Under the pieces are notes generated by a model, which was not told the origin of the DNA, ran no database searches, and was given only the letters and a program-made list of their open reading frames with translations. A program made the position numbers and the translations under genes. This document shows, piece after piece, positions 1 to 9,170 of a stretch of 64,000 nucleotides of DNA (position 1 is the first letter of the stretch; every line of letters starts with the position of its first letter). Source of the stretch: Siphonodentalium dalli (taxonomy: Eukaryota > Mollusca > Scaphopoda > Gadilida > Siphonodentaliidae); NCBI GenBank assembly GCA_032622095.1, contig CP136069.1, positions 166,028,394-166,092,393 on the forward strand. The letters are read 5' to 3'.

Positions 1-546
1 ATAATTGTTTAATCATGAAATTGACTTAACTTGTAGGAGGGGGTAAAATAGTAATAGGTGATGCCCAATATATAATTTGATCTAGGAGTCAAGTCTGAAT
101 TAGTGTGTCTGTCATTTGCAGAATGAGGTCCACAGAGGGTGAATTTAGTGATGCTATCCCGCACGCATCACCAAACTCACCCTCTGGGGACCTCATTCTG
201 CAGAAGATAAAATGCATAATCGAGGTGACTGATGTGTGAACATCACCAACTTGAACAGGGGAACTTCATTCTGATCATAGGTCTCTCATACCAGTTTTGG
301 CCTAAGCAGAATGAGGTACCCAGAGGGTGAGTTTGGTGATGCTAGCCCACCATTCGTGATAGCGTGACTAAATACACTCTCTGGGGACCTCATTCAGTTA
401 ATGACAGACATGCTGTATTTGTATTCCAAGGCCTGTTGATGAACTAAATACAGTGTCTGTGCCAGTCTGATCGAAGGGCACTATTGAACAAGCTATCATT
501 TCAGAGTCTGAAACAAAACAGCAGAGAATTCCATTTCTTCCAAGAA
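1..546. repeat. Paired-hairpin MITE (family D) and left flank of the Ngaro insertion
   Basis: From about 97 to 441 lies a family D element. It begins with the TGTCTGTCATTTGCAG terminus and has two hairpins, each made of CAGAATGAGGTCC...GGTGAATTTAGTGATGC and its complement. The hairpins are separated by a short spacer containing AAAATGCATAATCGAGGTGA. The same architecture recurs near 15.7, 26.1 and 56.4 kb. The remaining bases up to 546 are unique-looking. No coding exon was recognised here. Confidence 0.7.
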
Positions 547-834
547 GCATTATGTGATCACTCAGATCCAAGAGACACTACCCCCACCAGTGACAGCCCT
601 GCCACTACTGCATGGAATATTTAAATGACAACACATGAGTGGGTTATGATCTCAGCTTTAATGAAATTATAAGCTTGTCCTGCAGATAGCCCATACGCAT
701 GGAAAACCAATTAAGCAGAGCCTTCGCTCTGACGAGAAGCCGAAGCAGAGAACGCTGAAGAAATACTGCTGTACAGCGCAGGCACGAGCATGGCCCGACG
801 AGCTAAGGTACGATTCGGAGCCGGCGCCCAAGAA
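547..834 (-). repeat. Split direct repeat B2 (3' end of Ngaro element)
   Basis: Terminal copy of B1. The outer edge starts with GCATTATGT at 547-555, the same word as at the other end of the element. The genomic flank to the left (ending ...CTTCCAAGAA) does not match the right flank, so there is no target-site duplication. Confidence 0.9.
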
Positions 835-1080
835 CTCCCTATGGCTAAGCACCGTGGTATGGGCGGGCAACACCAAAGTTACCCCTGCAGGACGCACCAA
901 AGCTGGATCAATGGCACTGATGACACAGCACCTGAAAGGGAAAACAAACAGCAGCAACGAGATGCAAATACACAGGGCCCTAGGCCCAAAACAAAACAGG
1001 CATCACAGAACAATGAATATGGCGTGCCACTCGGGACGCCGAACAAAGCGGGGCATGGAGCTCCAAGGGGGGGAGGGAGG

Positions 1081-1282
1081 GAGCGCGATGCGTATAATTC
1101 AAAAGTGAATTGCTTTCTCAGTTACCGGAAGGAGGCAGCATTCCGGGCGGATGTAAAATGCGGACTTTAAGTTCGGCCGATACGGAACGGATCGTACCGA
1201 AAAACCGGAATGTCTGCCGGATGACAGGATCAAAGAACCACATAAATCACCCCGAACCTTATCGGCCCTGGGTGCATTATGT
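1081..1282 (-). repeat. Split direct repeat A2 (internal copy)
   Basis: Internal copy of A1. It overlaps repeat B1 by nine bases (1274-1282, GCATTATGT). In the Ngaro replication model this internal A2 regenerates the 5' terminus during reverse transcription. The 246 nt between A2 and B2 (835-1080) have no recognised gene; they contain a 20-nt match (833-852) to 1660-1679 in the 3' untranslated body. Confidence 0.9.
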
Positions 1283-1561
1283 GATCACTCAGATCCAAGA
1301 GACACTACCCCCACCAGTGACAGCCCTGCCACTACTGCATGGAATATTTAAATGACAACACATGAGTGGGTTATGATCTCAGCTTTAATGAAATTATAAG
1401 CTTGTCCTGCAGATAGCCCATACGCATGGAAAACCAATTAAGCAGAGCCTTCGCTCTGACGAGAAGCCGAAGCAGAGAACGCTGAAGAAATACTGCTGTA
1501 CAGCGCAGGCACGAGCATGGCCCGACGAGCTAAGGTACGATTCGGAGCCGGCGCCCAAGAA
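1274..1561 (-). repeat. Split direct repeat B1 (internal copy)
   Basis: This 288-nt segment is repeated without visible difference at 547-834. It follows the coding body and its 3' untranslated stretch (1562-1912), and overlaps A2 in nine bases. In this class the B1-A2 junction serves to template the junction between the two ends of the element. Confidence 0.9.
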
Positions 1562-1912
1562 TTGCTATGAGGCGCCCTAAGCAATAAGCACACACGACCA
1601 CCAGGGAGAAGCCCAACGAGTGCGACGCAGGAATGGCAGTAGAGACCACTGGACAGCCCAACTCCCTATGGCTAAGCACAGGCCTGGAATATTACACTCA
1701 GGCTACAGATCGAGAGCACTCTCAAATAAGCATAAGATGACTGCGCAGTCATAAACATACTAAGCTACTATTGATAAGCCACCCATCAAAGTTACCAGAC
1801 AGGTTATAACGCTATGGCGACACTACCACTACCACTATCTGCAGGACCGCCATAGAGTGCGCAGCACTCCCCCAAACCAGGAGCTCCATGCCCAAATACA
1901 TCAATGAAACAG
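1562..1912 (-). other. 3' untranslated stretch of the Ngaro element
   Basis: This lies between the hydrolase stop and repeat B1. No open frame or structured RNA was recognised. It contains the 20-nt word at 1660-1679 that recurs at 833-852 in the A2-B2 spacer. Confidence 0.5.
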
Positions 1913-2563
1913 TTAAACCACCGGGAAAACCATAGTGTCAGATGCCAGGAAGGTCTCCAGGGCGCCCTGGAGACTATTCAGATAGATATCGTTGCCGACG
2001 GGGGAGAGATGGATCCCATCTGAACGATACATGCCCTTATCAGAAGCGCAAATGTCTGGGTGCTTGATGCCACGACCCCCGTGATGCAAGACGAAGCCCA
2101 ACATGCGTTGGTTAAAGTCCCGGCGCTGGCGAGCACCAATACTCGGGCGATGGGCGTTGTGCCAATAGCGGCGCGGGAACACGTGTGACCAAATAAGGGT
2201 GCAGTCAGGCAAAGTTTCCTGCACATAAGAAAGTTCCCGCTTAACACTGGCACGCAAGTCACGGTACCCACCGGCTGTGATGTCGTTAGAACCAAGCTGG
2301 ATGATGATGTGGGTAGGATGCCGAGACTGCGGACAAGCGGCGAGCTCCCGGTCGAACGTGGCGTGGAAATCGCTCCAGAGCATCCCACGAGTGCCGATCC
2401 ATCTAACAGAAGCGCCGCGGCTGGACAGCTGGAGATGTTGGCCAACAGGACGCCGCACAGCACGCTGGTGAGCCCAGTAGACGTGGGACGAACCCAAGAC
2501 CCAGATAATGGCTACTGAAACGAGACTAAGCAGATGTTGAGTGGATGTATCGACGACAAACAT
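1913..2563 (-). CDS. SGNH/GDSL-type hydrolase of the Ngaro element
   Basis: From the ATG at 2563-2561 the frame gives 216 residues. It is open upstream to 3037, but that part is antisense-like shadow of the recombinase frame, so the shorter start is preferred. A hydrophobic start leads into VLGSSHVYW, with the nucleophile Ser in the GDS-like block I. QLGSND is block III with its Asn, and DGIHLS is block V with the Asp-x-x-His pair. A complete Ser-Asp-His set plus Gly and Asn places it in the SGNH hydrolase superfamily. Such hydrolases are known as an extra frame in Ngaro elements of several animals; their substrate and role are not established. An esterase or deacetylase activity is possible but inferred from the fold only. 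Confidence 0.85.
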   Translation of the reverse strand: MFVVDTSTQHLLSLVSVAIIWVLGSSHVYWAHQRAVRRPVGQHLQLSSRGASVRWIGTRGMLWSDFHATFDRELAACPQSRHPTHIIIQLGSNDITAGGYRDLRASVKRELSYVQETLPDCTLIWSHVFPRRYWHNAHRPSIGARQRRDFNQRMLGFVLHHGGRGIKHPDICASDKGMYRSDGIHLSPVGNDIYLNSLQGALETFLASDTMVFPVV

Positions 2564-3437
2564 CAGACCGCCAACGACCCCGGTGTTGGATGGCATGGTA
2601 AGGGGTGCCCAGATCCGCCAGATAGGTAGCACCACCCGAACGAAATGAATGCGGCGTGATATATTGTCGAGAGCCGGACGTACGCAAAGCCTGATGGAGC
2701 ACGGCCCGAAACTGCGCGACTGTGAGCGGGGTCTGAGCCTGGTGAGAAAGGAACAGTCCCGACCGGGAGCCGCGAATGGCAAGAAATGTGGTGGCCGCAC
2801 GCAGCGGGCAGATATGTGGATCAGTCGGCAGGCACGGAATGCGAATATGAGCGGGAGGACCACATTGGTTCGTTTTAGAATGCCGGAGCCAAACATCAAT
2901 GGCGGAGCCGCACAACGAGACATCGCGAAGAAATATAGCATGTCCAAAGTCGGCCTTGGACACAGCGGCCAGTTCCCCCACGCGGAACAGTCCAAAAAAG
3001 GCCATCGTAAAGGCAGACGTAAACAAAGCGACCTCATGTGGCGACGAGCATATGCGAGGAAGCACGCGGAGCAAGGTGCGCAGCAAAGGTATTGTCACTG
3101 GAGCAGGACGAGATGATGAAGGCGTCAAGCGACGGACCCCGGTCAATAGTTGGCGAATGAGGTAAGTCGAAGTGGGATCTCGCATACCCCGGAGTCGATG
3201 CTGCCGACCGATGGCAGCCAGGTAGGTGGAAATGGTTGAAGCAGAGTGCTGGGAGCGATGAAGCCCCGCGATAAACCCGACGATAGCGTGTTCCGGGAGC
3301 GGCCAGGAAACGGCCAAGTGATGCTGGTGTGCGAAATCGAGATAAGCCCGTATGGCGGTGCGATACGTGCGGTGAGTTTTTGGCGCCCGGGAGGAAGTCA
3401 AAAGCAGCGTTACATGTCGACGCAGGTCCACAGGCAC
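2526..3437 (-). CDS. Tyrosine recombinase of the Ngaro element
   Basis: The frame gives 303 residues of a phage-integrase-fold recombinase, which inserts the circular cDNA by site-specific recombination. An N-terminal SAM-like core-binding region (THRTYRTAIRAYLDF, about 21-35) precedes the catalytic domain. Visible catalytic residues are R152 in LFRVGEL, K188 in HSKTNQ, H263 and R266 in PHSFRSGGA, W289 in HRGRW in the position of the second His/Trp, and the nucleophile Y297 in RRYIHS. All of R-K-H-R-W-Y are present, so the enzyme looks competent. The frame starts inside the end of the RT frame and overlaps the likely start of the hydrolase by 38 nt. Confidence 0.92.
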   Translation of the reverse strand: MPVDLRRHVTLLLTSSRAPKTHRTYRTAIRAYLDFAHQHHLAVSWPLPEHAIVGFIAGLHRSQHSASTISTYLAAIGRQHRLRGMRDPTSTYLIRQLLTGVRRLTPSSSRPAPVTIPLLRTLLRVLPRICSSPHEVALFTSAFTMAFFGLFRVGELAAVSKADFGHAIFLRDVSLCGSAIDVWLRHSKTNQCGPPAHIRIPCLPTDPHICPLRAATTFLAIRGSRSGLFLSHQAQTPLTVAQFRAVLHQALRTSGSRQYITPHSFRSGGATYLADLGTPYHAIQHRGRWRSDVCRRYIHSTSA

Positions 3438-5218
3438 CTGGGAAATGGTGTTGGCGTTCGGGCGGCGGACGGCGCCAGTCGACGGAAACGTTTCATCTGG
3501 AAACGAGAGAGGCTGTCAGCGAGAGCATTATCACGAGACGCGATCCATGAAGCACGCAAGGAGATGTTGTGAGACAGGAGCAGCAGGACCAGCTGGCGCA
3601 ACAGGGCCATGAGCGGCTTGCATTTGGAAGTTTGGTCGTTGATGGCGCGGACCACGGTAATGTTATCACAGTGTAAATGGAGGCGATGATTCCGGAGGCG
3701 ACGCCCCCAGACGCTGATGGCCACTAAGACTGGGAACATCTCGAGGACACCCATATTGCGGGTCAGGCCCAAAGCATGCCAAGGAAGGGGCCACTTGCCA
3801 AAAGCCCAAAGGCCGTTGAAATAAGCGCCAAAGCCGCCGGACTGACCACCACAAGCGTCTGTGTGGAAATTGATGTCGGTATCATGGAGCCAGGTTGCAG
3901 AAGGGAAAAGGTAGATCCCATTGAATGACGTGAAGAACTGTAACCACGTGGCCAAATCGGCACGCATGCCAGAATTAATTCGGATTTTGTGATGCGGCTT
4001 AGAAAATCCCTGCAGGGCATCAATCAGGCGACGACAAAATGGGCGGCCCGGACGAATCGCCTTGCACGCAAATTGTAATGAGCCAATGAGCGACTGTAGT
4101 TCACGGACCGAGATTTTACGGCAGCGCAAAGCCATAGAGATTTTGGACTGAATGGCTGTGAGCTTCTCAGCAGGGAGACGCACCGCGTTAGCCAACGTAT
4201 CGAGTTCGAGACCAAGGTAGCAGAGCTTCGAGGTGGGCGAGACCGTTTTTTCATGAGCAATAGGTACGCCAAGATCAGAGCAAACGCGATGAAACATGTC
4301 AAGACTGTCTGAGGCCTGGGACGTGGCTGGCGGACCACAGAACAGGAAGTCATCGCAGTAGTGCAAGATGTGTGGGTTGCCGGACCGCTGCTTAACAACC
4401 CATTCCAAAAATGTCGAGAATTTTTCAAAAGTTGCGCACGACACGCTGCAGCCGAAAGGTAAGCATTTGTCGAAATAATACATGTCGTCCAGTTTAAAAC
4501 CAAGTTGATCGAAATCGCCCGGGTAGATGCGAAGATTACGATAAGCAGCCTCCAAATCCCCGCGCGCGAGCAAAGTCCCGGCCCCAAGGGACTGGATGGT
4601 GGCAACAGCAGCGTCAAAACTGGTATATGTGACAGTAGTGAATTCGCGCGGAATATGATCATTGAGCGACTGGCCTGCCGGATAGGAGAGGTGATGGATG
4701 AGACGGAATGAGTCAGGTTCATGTTTAGGCACCAGTCCAAGCGGCGACACGCGGAGCGTTGGAATTGGACGAGCACAGAAAGGACCAGCAATGCGACCAA
4801 GGCGAACTTCCTTAAGGATCTTTTCCCGGACGACCTCGGGACGGTCACGAGCAGACTTGAGGTTCGGAGCGTCAGTTGGCAGACGCGGGCCAGTATAATG
4901 GAGTGGAAAACCATGAGTAAAACCGAACCGGAGTTCCCGCGCGACTTGGTGGCGAGGGTACCTCCCAAGCCACCAACACAAATAGTCTAGATTAACGGCG
5001 GAAGGGGCGAGCTGGTAGACGCTGCTGGCGACCGCCGCGGGCTGAGCGGCGAAAGTCTTGTCCATGGGCAGCGGTTGCGGCATGAGGCTCTGAGCAGATG
5101 TTGCAGATGTGTCGAAAACGACAGTTTGGCCAGGAGCAGCGGCCGGCGTTGAATTCAAAACAGACGGGACTGGGACGGCCCGGACGCGTGGGAAAATTGT
5201 CCGCACGCCCGGAGGCAC
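3410..5218 (-). CDS. Reverse transcriptase-RNase H of the Ngaro element
   Basis: The open frame gives 602 residues. It supplies cDNA synthesis and RNA-strand removal. RT motif A is seen as GDLEAAYR (D about 221), motif B as LPFGCSVSCATFEKF, and the catalytic motif C as YCDDFLF (about 287-293). The RNase H domain follows: FHTDACGG (D454), GVLEMF (E493), HCDN (D518) and NALADSLSR (D568), so all four acidic residues are present. No aspartic protease or DDE integrase is seen, as expected for the DIRS order. The upstream border is uncertain: the first ATG of the frame is at 5218, inside gag and in a different phase, so the native product could be a fusion. The 3' end overlaps the recombinase frame by 28 nt. 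Confidence 0.92.
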   Translation of the reverse strand: MPPGVRTIFPRVRAVPVPSVLNSTPAAAPGQTVVFDTSATSAQSLMPQPLPMDKTFAAQPAAVASSVYQLAPSAVNLDYLCWWLGRYPRHQVARELRFGFTHGFPLHYTGPRLPTDAPNLKSARDRPEVVREKILKEVRLGRIAGPFCARPIPTLRVSPLGLVPKHEPDSFRLIHHLSYPAGQSLNDHIPREFTTVTYTSFDAAVATIQSLGAGTLLARGDLEAAYRNLRIYPGDFDQLGFKLDDMYYFDKCLPFGCSVSCATFEKFSTFLEWVVKQRSGNPHILHYCDDFLFCGPPATSQASDSLDMFHRVCSDLGVPIAHEKTVSPTSKLCYLGLELDTLANAVRLPAEKLTAIQSKISMALRCRKISVRELQSLIGSLQFACKAIRPGRPFCRRLIDALQGFSKPHHKIRINSGMRADLATWLQFFTSFNGIYLFPSATWLHDTDINFHTDACGGQSGGFGAYFNGLWAFGKWPLPWHALGLTRNMGVLEMFPVLVAISVWGRRLRNHRLHLHCDNITVVRAINDQTSKCKPLMALLRQLVLLLLSHNISLRASWIASRDNALADSLSRFQMKRFRRLAPSAARTPTPFPRCLWTCVDM

Positions 5219-6266
5219 GAACCGGAGGCGGAGTCGGCTGCGGAGGTTGCCGAACCTGGGGCGTCATGACCAGCAGCCAAATGTTAGGGTCGATGGTCTC
5301 CCAAGGAGTAGCTGTATTACCATCCCACTTCAATCGAAATTGGGTATCGTACACCTGCCAGGCAGATCCCCCACATTTAGCAGCCGCCCAACGAATGGTG
5401 CGCAGGTAACGCAAAAGGGGCTGGGCCGACGATTCAGGGTGAACGTCGAGGTATACCGAAATGAAAGTGAGAAAAGCATCGGTCCACGAGTCAACAGACG
5501 TTATTGGAGCAGCATGCCCGCTTGGCGCAACACGGATTCGCCCGGAAGCAGAGACAACCAACTGATGGGGGTCAACGGTATGAATAGAGGCGGCAGGTTC
5601 CTGCAGCTGATCCAAATTGATAAAATCGCCCCGGAAAATTTTGTCGCGAATAGATCGGGAAACATGAGAGCCATAGCCATCTGCCGCCGTAGGAATCGGC
5701 AAGGGGGCGTCCCAAGGGGAGACCAGCGAGGATGGAAAACTAAATAAGGCATTACCCGGATCAGTTCTGTCTCTTGCCGGAGCGTTCGGTCGGTGGACCA
5801 CTGACGCCACACGGGAATCCTCGCGGCGGCGGAGAGAAGTGGAGCTGTCATCAGAACTGCTGCGACGACGGGTCGACAAAGGAGACGCTGATGGTGACCT
5901 GGATCCATAGCGCGGAAACTTGGGGCGCGGAGAACCATCCTGTCGGCGACTAGCCTGGCGACGAGACTGACGACTGGGCTGACGACGAGGCTGACGAACA
6001 GGATCGCGGCCACGAGAATGGGAAACCCGGCCACGGGAGGCGCGGCGTCCCCGTCCAGAGCCACGAGCAGGCCTGCCACGCGAATGCTGACCACGGCCGC
6101 GCACCCGTGAATCAGCCACAGATGACACACTGGCCGAACCCCGAGAAGAAGGCCCAACACGGTCACTGGAAGCAGGACCAGCACGAGACGAGCTGGCAGA
6201 CGCATCCTGGCGACTGCTACGAGATGAACGGTCGCGGGCCCGACCGCGAGATCCCGTACGAACCAT
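4992..6266 (-). CDS. gag: Gag-like protein of the Ngaro element, SR-rich with CCCH zinc finger
   Basis: This is the first frame of the element and probably encodes the nucleic-acid-binding structural protein. From the ATG at 6266-6264 (MVRTGSRG...) it gives about 424 residues. The frame is open upstream to an ATG at 6455, but that extension looks like untranslated leader. The N-terminal half is very rich in Ser and Arg, with many SR and RGR runs. A globular middle follows (around WAAAKCGGSAWQVYD). Near the C-terminus there is a Cys-x7-Cys-x4-Cys-x3-His finger (about residues 369-386 of the shorter form), with further Cys and His after it, then a basic tail. A CCCH finger replaces the retroviral CCHC knuckle. 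The end overlaps the RT frame by 227 nt in another phase, so RT needs a frameshift or internal initiation. Gag identity is inferred from position and composition. Confidence 0.8.
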   Translation of the reverse strand: MVRTGSRGRARDRSSRSSRQDASASSSRAGPASSDRVGPSSRGSASVSSVADSRVRGRGQHSRGRPARGSGRGRRASRGRVSHSRGRDPVRQPRRQPSRQSRRQASRRQDGSPRPKFPRYGSRSPSASPLSTRRRSSSDDSSTSLRRREDSRVASVVHRPNAPARDRTDPGNALFSFPSSLVSPWDAPLPIPTAADGYGSHVSRSIRDKIFRGDFINLDQLQEPAASIHTVDPHQLVVSASGRIRVAPSGHAAPITSVDSWTDAFLTFISVYLDVHPESSAQPLLRYLRTIRWAAAKCGGSAWQVYDTQFRLKWDGNTATPWETIDPNIWLLVMTPQVRQPPQPTPPPVRASGRADNFPTRPGRPSPVCFEFNAGRCSWPNCRFRHICNICSEPHAATAAHGQDFRRSARGGRQQRLPARPFRR

Positions 6267-6461
6267 AAGAGAAATATGTGATTGCCACCGAACGACAAAC
6301 ACAAACAGGGAAACACGTGCGCTACCCACGAAAATAGGTAACGCCGACGGAACAGGACGCAGACAGAACGCACAAGGAACAAGATGATAGACGAATAAAT
6401 GAAGGCTGGCGAAGAAACACGGTGACGAATGGAAACAGATAGGATTTGACGACACACAACC

Positions 6462-6663
6462 GAGCGCGATGCGTATAATTCAAAAGTGAATTGCTTTCTC
6501 AGTTACCGGAAGGAGGCAGCATTCCGGGCGGATGTAAAATGCGGACTTTAAGTTCGGCCGATACGGAACGGATCGTACCGAAAAACCGGAATGTCTGCCG
6601 GATGACAGGATCAAAGAACCACATAAATCACCCCGAACCTTATCGGCCCTGGGTGCATTATGT
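6462..6663 (-). repeat. Split direct repeat A1 (5' end of Ngaro element)
   Basis: This 202-nt segment is repeated without visible difference at 1081-1282. It forms the 5' terminus of the element on the minus strand, just upstream of gag, so it probably carries promoter or leader function. It ends at the outer boundary with GCATTATGT (6655-6663). Confidence 0.9.
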
Positions 6664-6747
6664 CAGTGTGAGCCAATCAAAACATTCCACAGTAAAGCCC
6701 TGAAGTCAGTGAGCCATTCAAAACATTCCACAGTAAAGCCCTGAAGT
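6664..6747. repeat. Two-copy tandem duplication abutting the retrotransposon
   Basis: Two near-identical units of 43 and 41 nt (6664-6706 and 6707-6747) share AAAACATTCCACAGTAAAGC. They lie directly at the right edge of the Ngaro insertion. The left flank has no such sequence, so this is not a target-site duplication. Confidence 0.8.
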
Positions 6748-6864
6748 CAATCAGAATTCTTATACAGCATCTGCAATTCCAAAACCAAAATAAAATAAAA
6801 TAGCATAATAAATTTTCTGTCTCATTGCTAATTTCACACAGTGTTTAGAGATTACCACGTCTAA

Positions 6865-7272
6865 TTAACTCTTTCAGTGCCAGGGGCCGATCTCATCGGC
6901 CCTAATTTACGGTCTGTAGAGTGGCCCTAAAAAAATTTAGCATGCAATAGCGAATTTAAAAACAAACTGGATAAAACCTTAGGGGCATGTTATAACTCAA
7001 AACTATCACCAAGTATTCATAGTAATAATTTTGATGCCCATGAAAAACGTAAGATTCCCTGGCACTAAACCTACAAAATAAGTCTGTTAAAGAACATAAG
7101 AACAAATTATTAAAATTGTAAAAAATAATAACAAATGATGAAAAATTGTTAGGCCAATGCATTCTCTTATATATGCGAGGTGACCTATGGTAGACTCGCA
7201 TATATAAGAGAATGCATTGGCACAGGGTATATGGGTTGATACCAAAATCGGACTTGGCACTGAAAGGGTTAA
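6865..7272. mobile_element. TTAA-flanked MITE, family B (CCCTTTCAGTGCCA termini)
   Basis: TTAA at 6865-6868 and 7269-7272 bounds inverted ends reading CTCTTTCAGTGCCA on the left and CCCTTTCAGTGCCA as the complement on the right. TTAA targets with C-run termini are characteristic of piggyBac-like elements. The interior carries the CATTCTCTTATATATGCGAG hairpin (about 7148-7222) next to a right arm that includes TATATGGGTTGATACC. No transposase frame is present. Confidence 0.75.
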
Positions 7273-7887
7273 ACACCAAAAATTTTCTATGAAGAGTTCA
7301 GAAATTGACCAATAATACCTAGCAAGGAGAATACAACTAAGTATTTTCAAGAATTTCAACATTTTGCACCGTATGTATTATTTGCGAAAACAAAACCGAA
7401 AGCAGATATCTGTCAATCTTAAAACTATTTTTAATGCGAAATTTGGCGGTAATATCAGACTGCAGACATTGCTTGGAGAAGCTATTTATTTAGTGGTGGG
7501 AATTCAATATGAATGATGTTGAAATGTTTCAGACAATGGAACACGCAGTCTGGAGTAAACTGAATGCCCACATATAAAATAGTGGGTCTGATGACCTTTC
7601 ATAGTTTTCATTTCCCATCCCCGGGATTCCACATCAGTAGCGCCTATCAGAACTCACTGTTAGTAGCAACAAGATAAAGGGGTCCAATCAAAATGAGTAA
7701 AATAGCCTGATGTGACGTAATTCGGAGGAATACCGCAAGCCTTCCGAAAAATGAAAAGTTGGCTGGAATACAGTAGACTCAGTGTCTGTATGAATCTGAG
7801 TGTATGTTTCCAAAGACTGGAACACGTAGCTTGATTTTAATCAGACTGGGAATGTACTTTTGCGAAATTAAAATAATTTTTGTTTGA
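7273..7887. other. Stretch without recognised gene
   Basis: AT-rich, with only short ORFs that show no family signature. No exon of the downstream transporter and no repeat family seen elsewhere in this window was recognised. Confidence 0.4.
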
Positions 7888-8286
7888 TTAACCCTTTACC
7901 CACGAACCGGCCAAAACCGGCCAAATAAAGCTTCAACAGCCTAAAATATCTTCGGTCTGTCTCAATAGAACCATACACATATGGATATCATTGGAACCGG
8001 CTCCTTGACCACATTGTGATAGTTACAGTTATGCCCTGTGCCAATGCATTCTCTTATATATGCGAGTCGACCATAGGTCGCCTCGCATATATAAGAGAAT
8101 GCATTGGCCTAAAAAAAACTTTTTTTTAACACTTTTTACCATTTTTTCTTACATTCTTTAACAATTTTATAATTTTTAATGTATTAAGCCAATGCATTCT
8201 CTTATATATGCGAGGCGACCTATGGTCGACTCGCATATATAAGAGAATGCATTGGCACAGGGCCCTTCTGTTGGGTAAAGGGTTAA
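7888..8286 (+). mobile_element. TTAA-flanked MITE, family A, copy 1
   Basis: TTAA is at both ends, with termini CCCTTTACCC and its complement GGGTAAAGGG. A unique left arm contains AATAAAGCTTCAACAGCC. Two long hairpins (about 8041-8108 and 8188-8257) are both built on CATTCTCTTATATATGCGAG. Their loops are reverse complements of each other, so the right two thirds of the element is also one large inverted repeat around an A/T spacer. It is non-autonomous and piggyBac-like by its ends. Confidence 0.85.
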
Positions 8287-8379
8287 TAACCGTTTGTTTT
8301 CAAATTTTTATGTGGATTACCCACATGAAAATACAGGTCATGTTCGAATTTAGGTTTGGTCCGCTCATATGAAATATGA

Positions 8380-9010
8380 AATGTCTGTTGACATGTAGAT
8401 TTTTTGGGGTCATTAGGCAAAAAAACATGGCTGCCAGTGGCCATCTTGTATTTCACAATTCAATCGGTTAGCATGGGCTACTTTGTCCTGGATGTAAATA
8501 TTGACATGTAGATGTGAACGAGTCAGTGTAGGGGCTTCGACAAAAAAACCTGACCGCCAGTAGCCATCCTGGATTTTACTCGTTGCATGACTAAATTCTT
8601 TGGCACACTCTACAGACAACATCCCTGATCCGATCATCACCAAACTTCCTATGGATCATCGGGGTCACCTCTAGATGGGAGCCATCAACTTTTTTTTCCG
8701 AATTTCATTGAAAAATATGGCCGTCTGTGGCCATCATGGATTTTACTCTTTGTATGACTAAATCCTTTTGTACACCCTACATATGTTATCCCTTGTCCGA
8801 TCATCACTAAACTTCACATGAATCTTCGGGATGACTACTCTTTGTATGGCTAAATCCTTAGCACACCTACAGACCACATCCCTCATATGATCATCACCAA
8901 ACTTCATATTGATCTTCGGGGTGACTACTAGATGGGTGCTATCAATGTTTTTTGAATTTCATTGGAAAAAATGGCCACAAGCGACCATCTTGGATTTTAC
9001 TTTATATAAA
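8380..9010. repeat. Degenerate tandem of a GATCATCACCAAACTTCAT repeat (family G)
   Basis: About three diverged units carry GATCATCACCAAACTTC, a GATCTTCGGGGTGAC-like block and a GGCCATCTTGGATTTTACT-like block. Related units are seen near 17.4, 31.8, 44.3 and 45.2 kb. The class of the element is not known to me. Confidence 0.6.
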
Positions 9011-9170
9011 TCTCTTTATGTTGACAACTAGTATTACTTTCGACTTTCCGCATTCCTAATGGCTCCATTGACTGTAACACATGAAATTATGCCCTCTGCA
9101 AGTTGAACTAGAGTGTCATTAACACTTTCATTTACTTTAGTGTTCGAGTCTGTAGATCGAAACCTATATA

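Larger units (their letters stand above)
547..6663 (-). mobile_element. Ngaro-like tyrosine-recombinase retrotransposon, full length
   Basis: Read on the minus strand, the order is repeat A1 (6663-6462), a body with four open frames, repeat B1 (1561-1274), repeat A2 (1282-1081), a 246-nt spacer, and repeat B2 (834-547). This A1-body-B1-A2-B2 split-direct-repeat layout, with RT, RNase H and a tyrosine recombinase instead of a DDE integrase, is the diagnostic structure of Ngaro elements in the DIRS order. DIRS-1 proper has inverted termini and a methyltransferase domain, neither of which is seen. Both repeat pairs read identical by eye and every frame is open, so the insertion should be young and could still be functional. 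No target-site duplication is visible, as expected for recombinase-mediated insertion. The short word GCATTATGT is present at both outer ends and at the B1/A2 junction. Confidence 0.9.

Noticed and set aside
1978-2463. Long open frames on both strands inside the retrotransposon (for example 1978-2463, 2649-3116, 4024-4968, 5109-5747, 5501-6457)
   Set aside because: They overlap the real frames in other phases and show no family motifs. They follow from the higher GC and lack of stops in this element.
2564-3037. Upstream extension of the hydrolase frame to 3037
   Set aside because: The extra 158 residues lie fully inside the recombinase frame in another phase and have no SGNH feature; the start at 2563 fits the domain.
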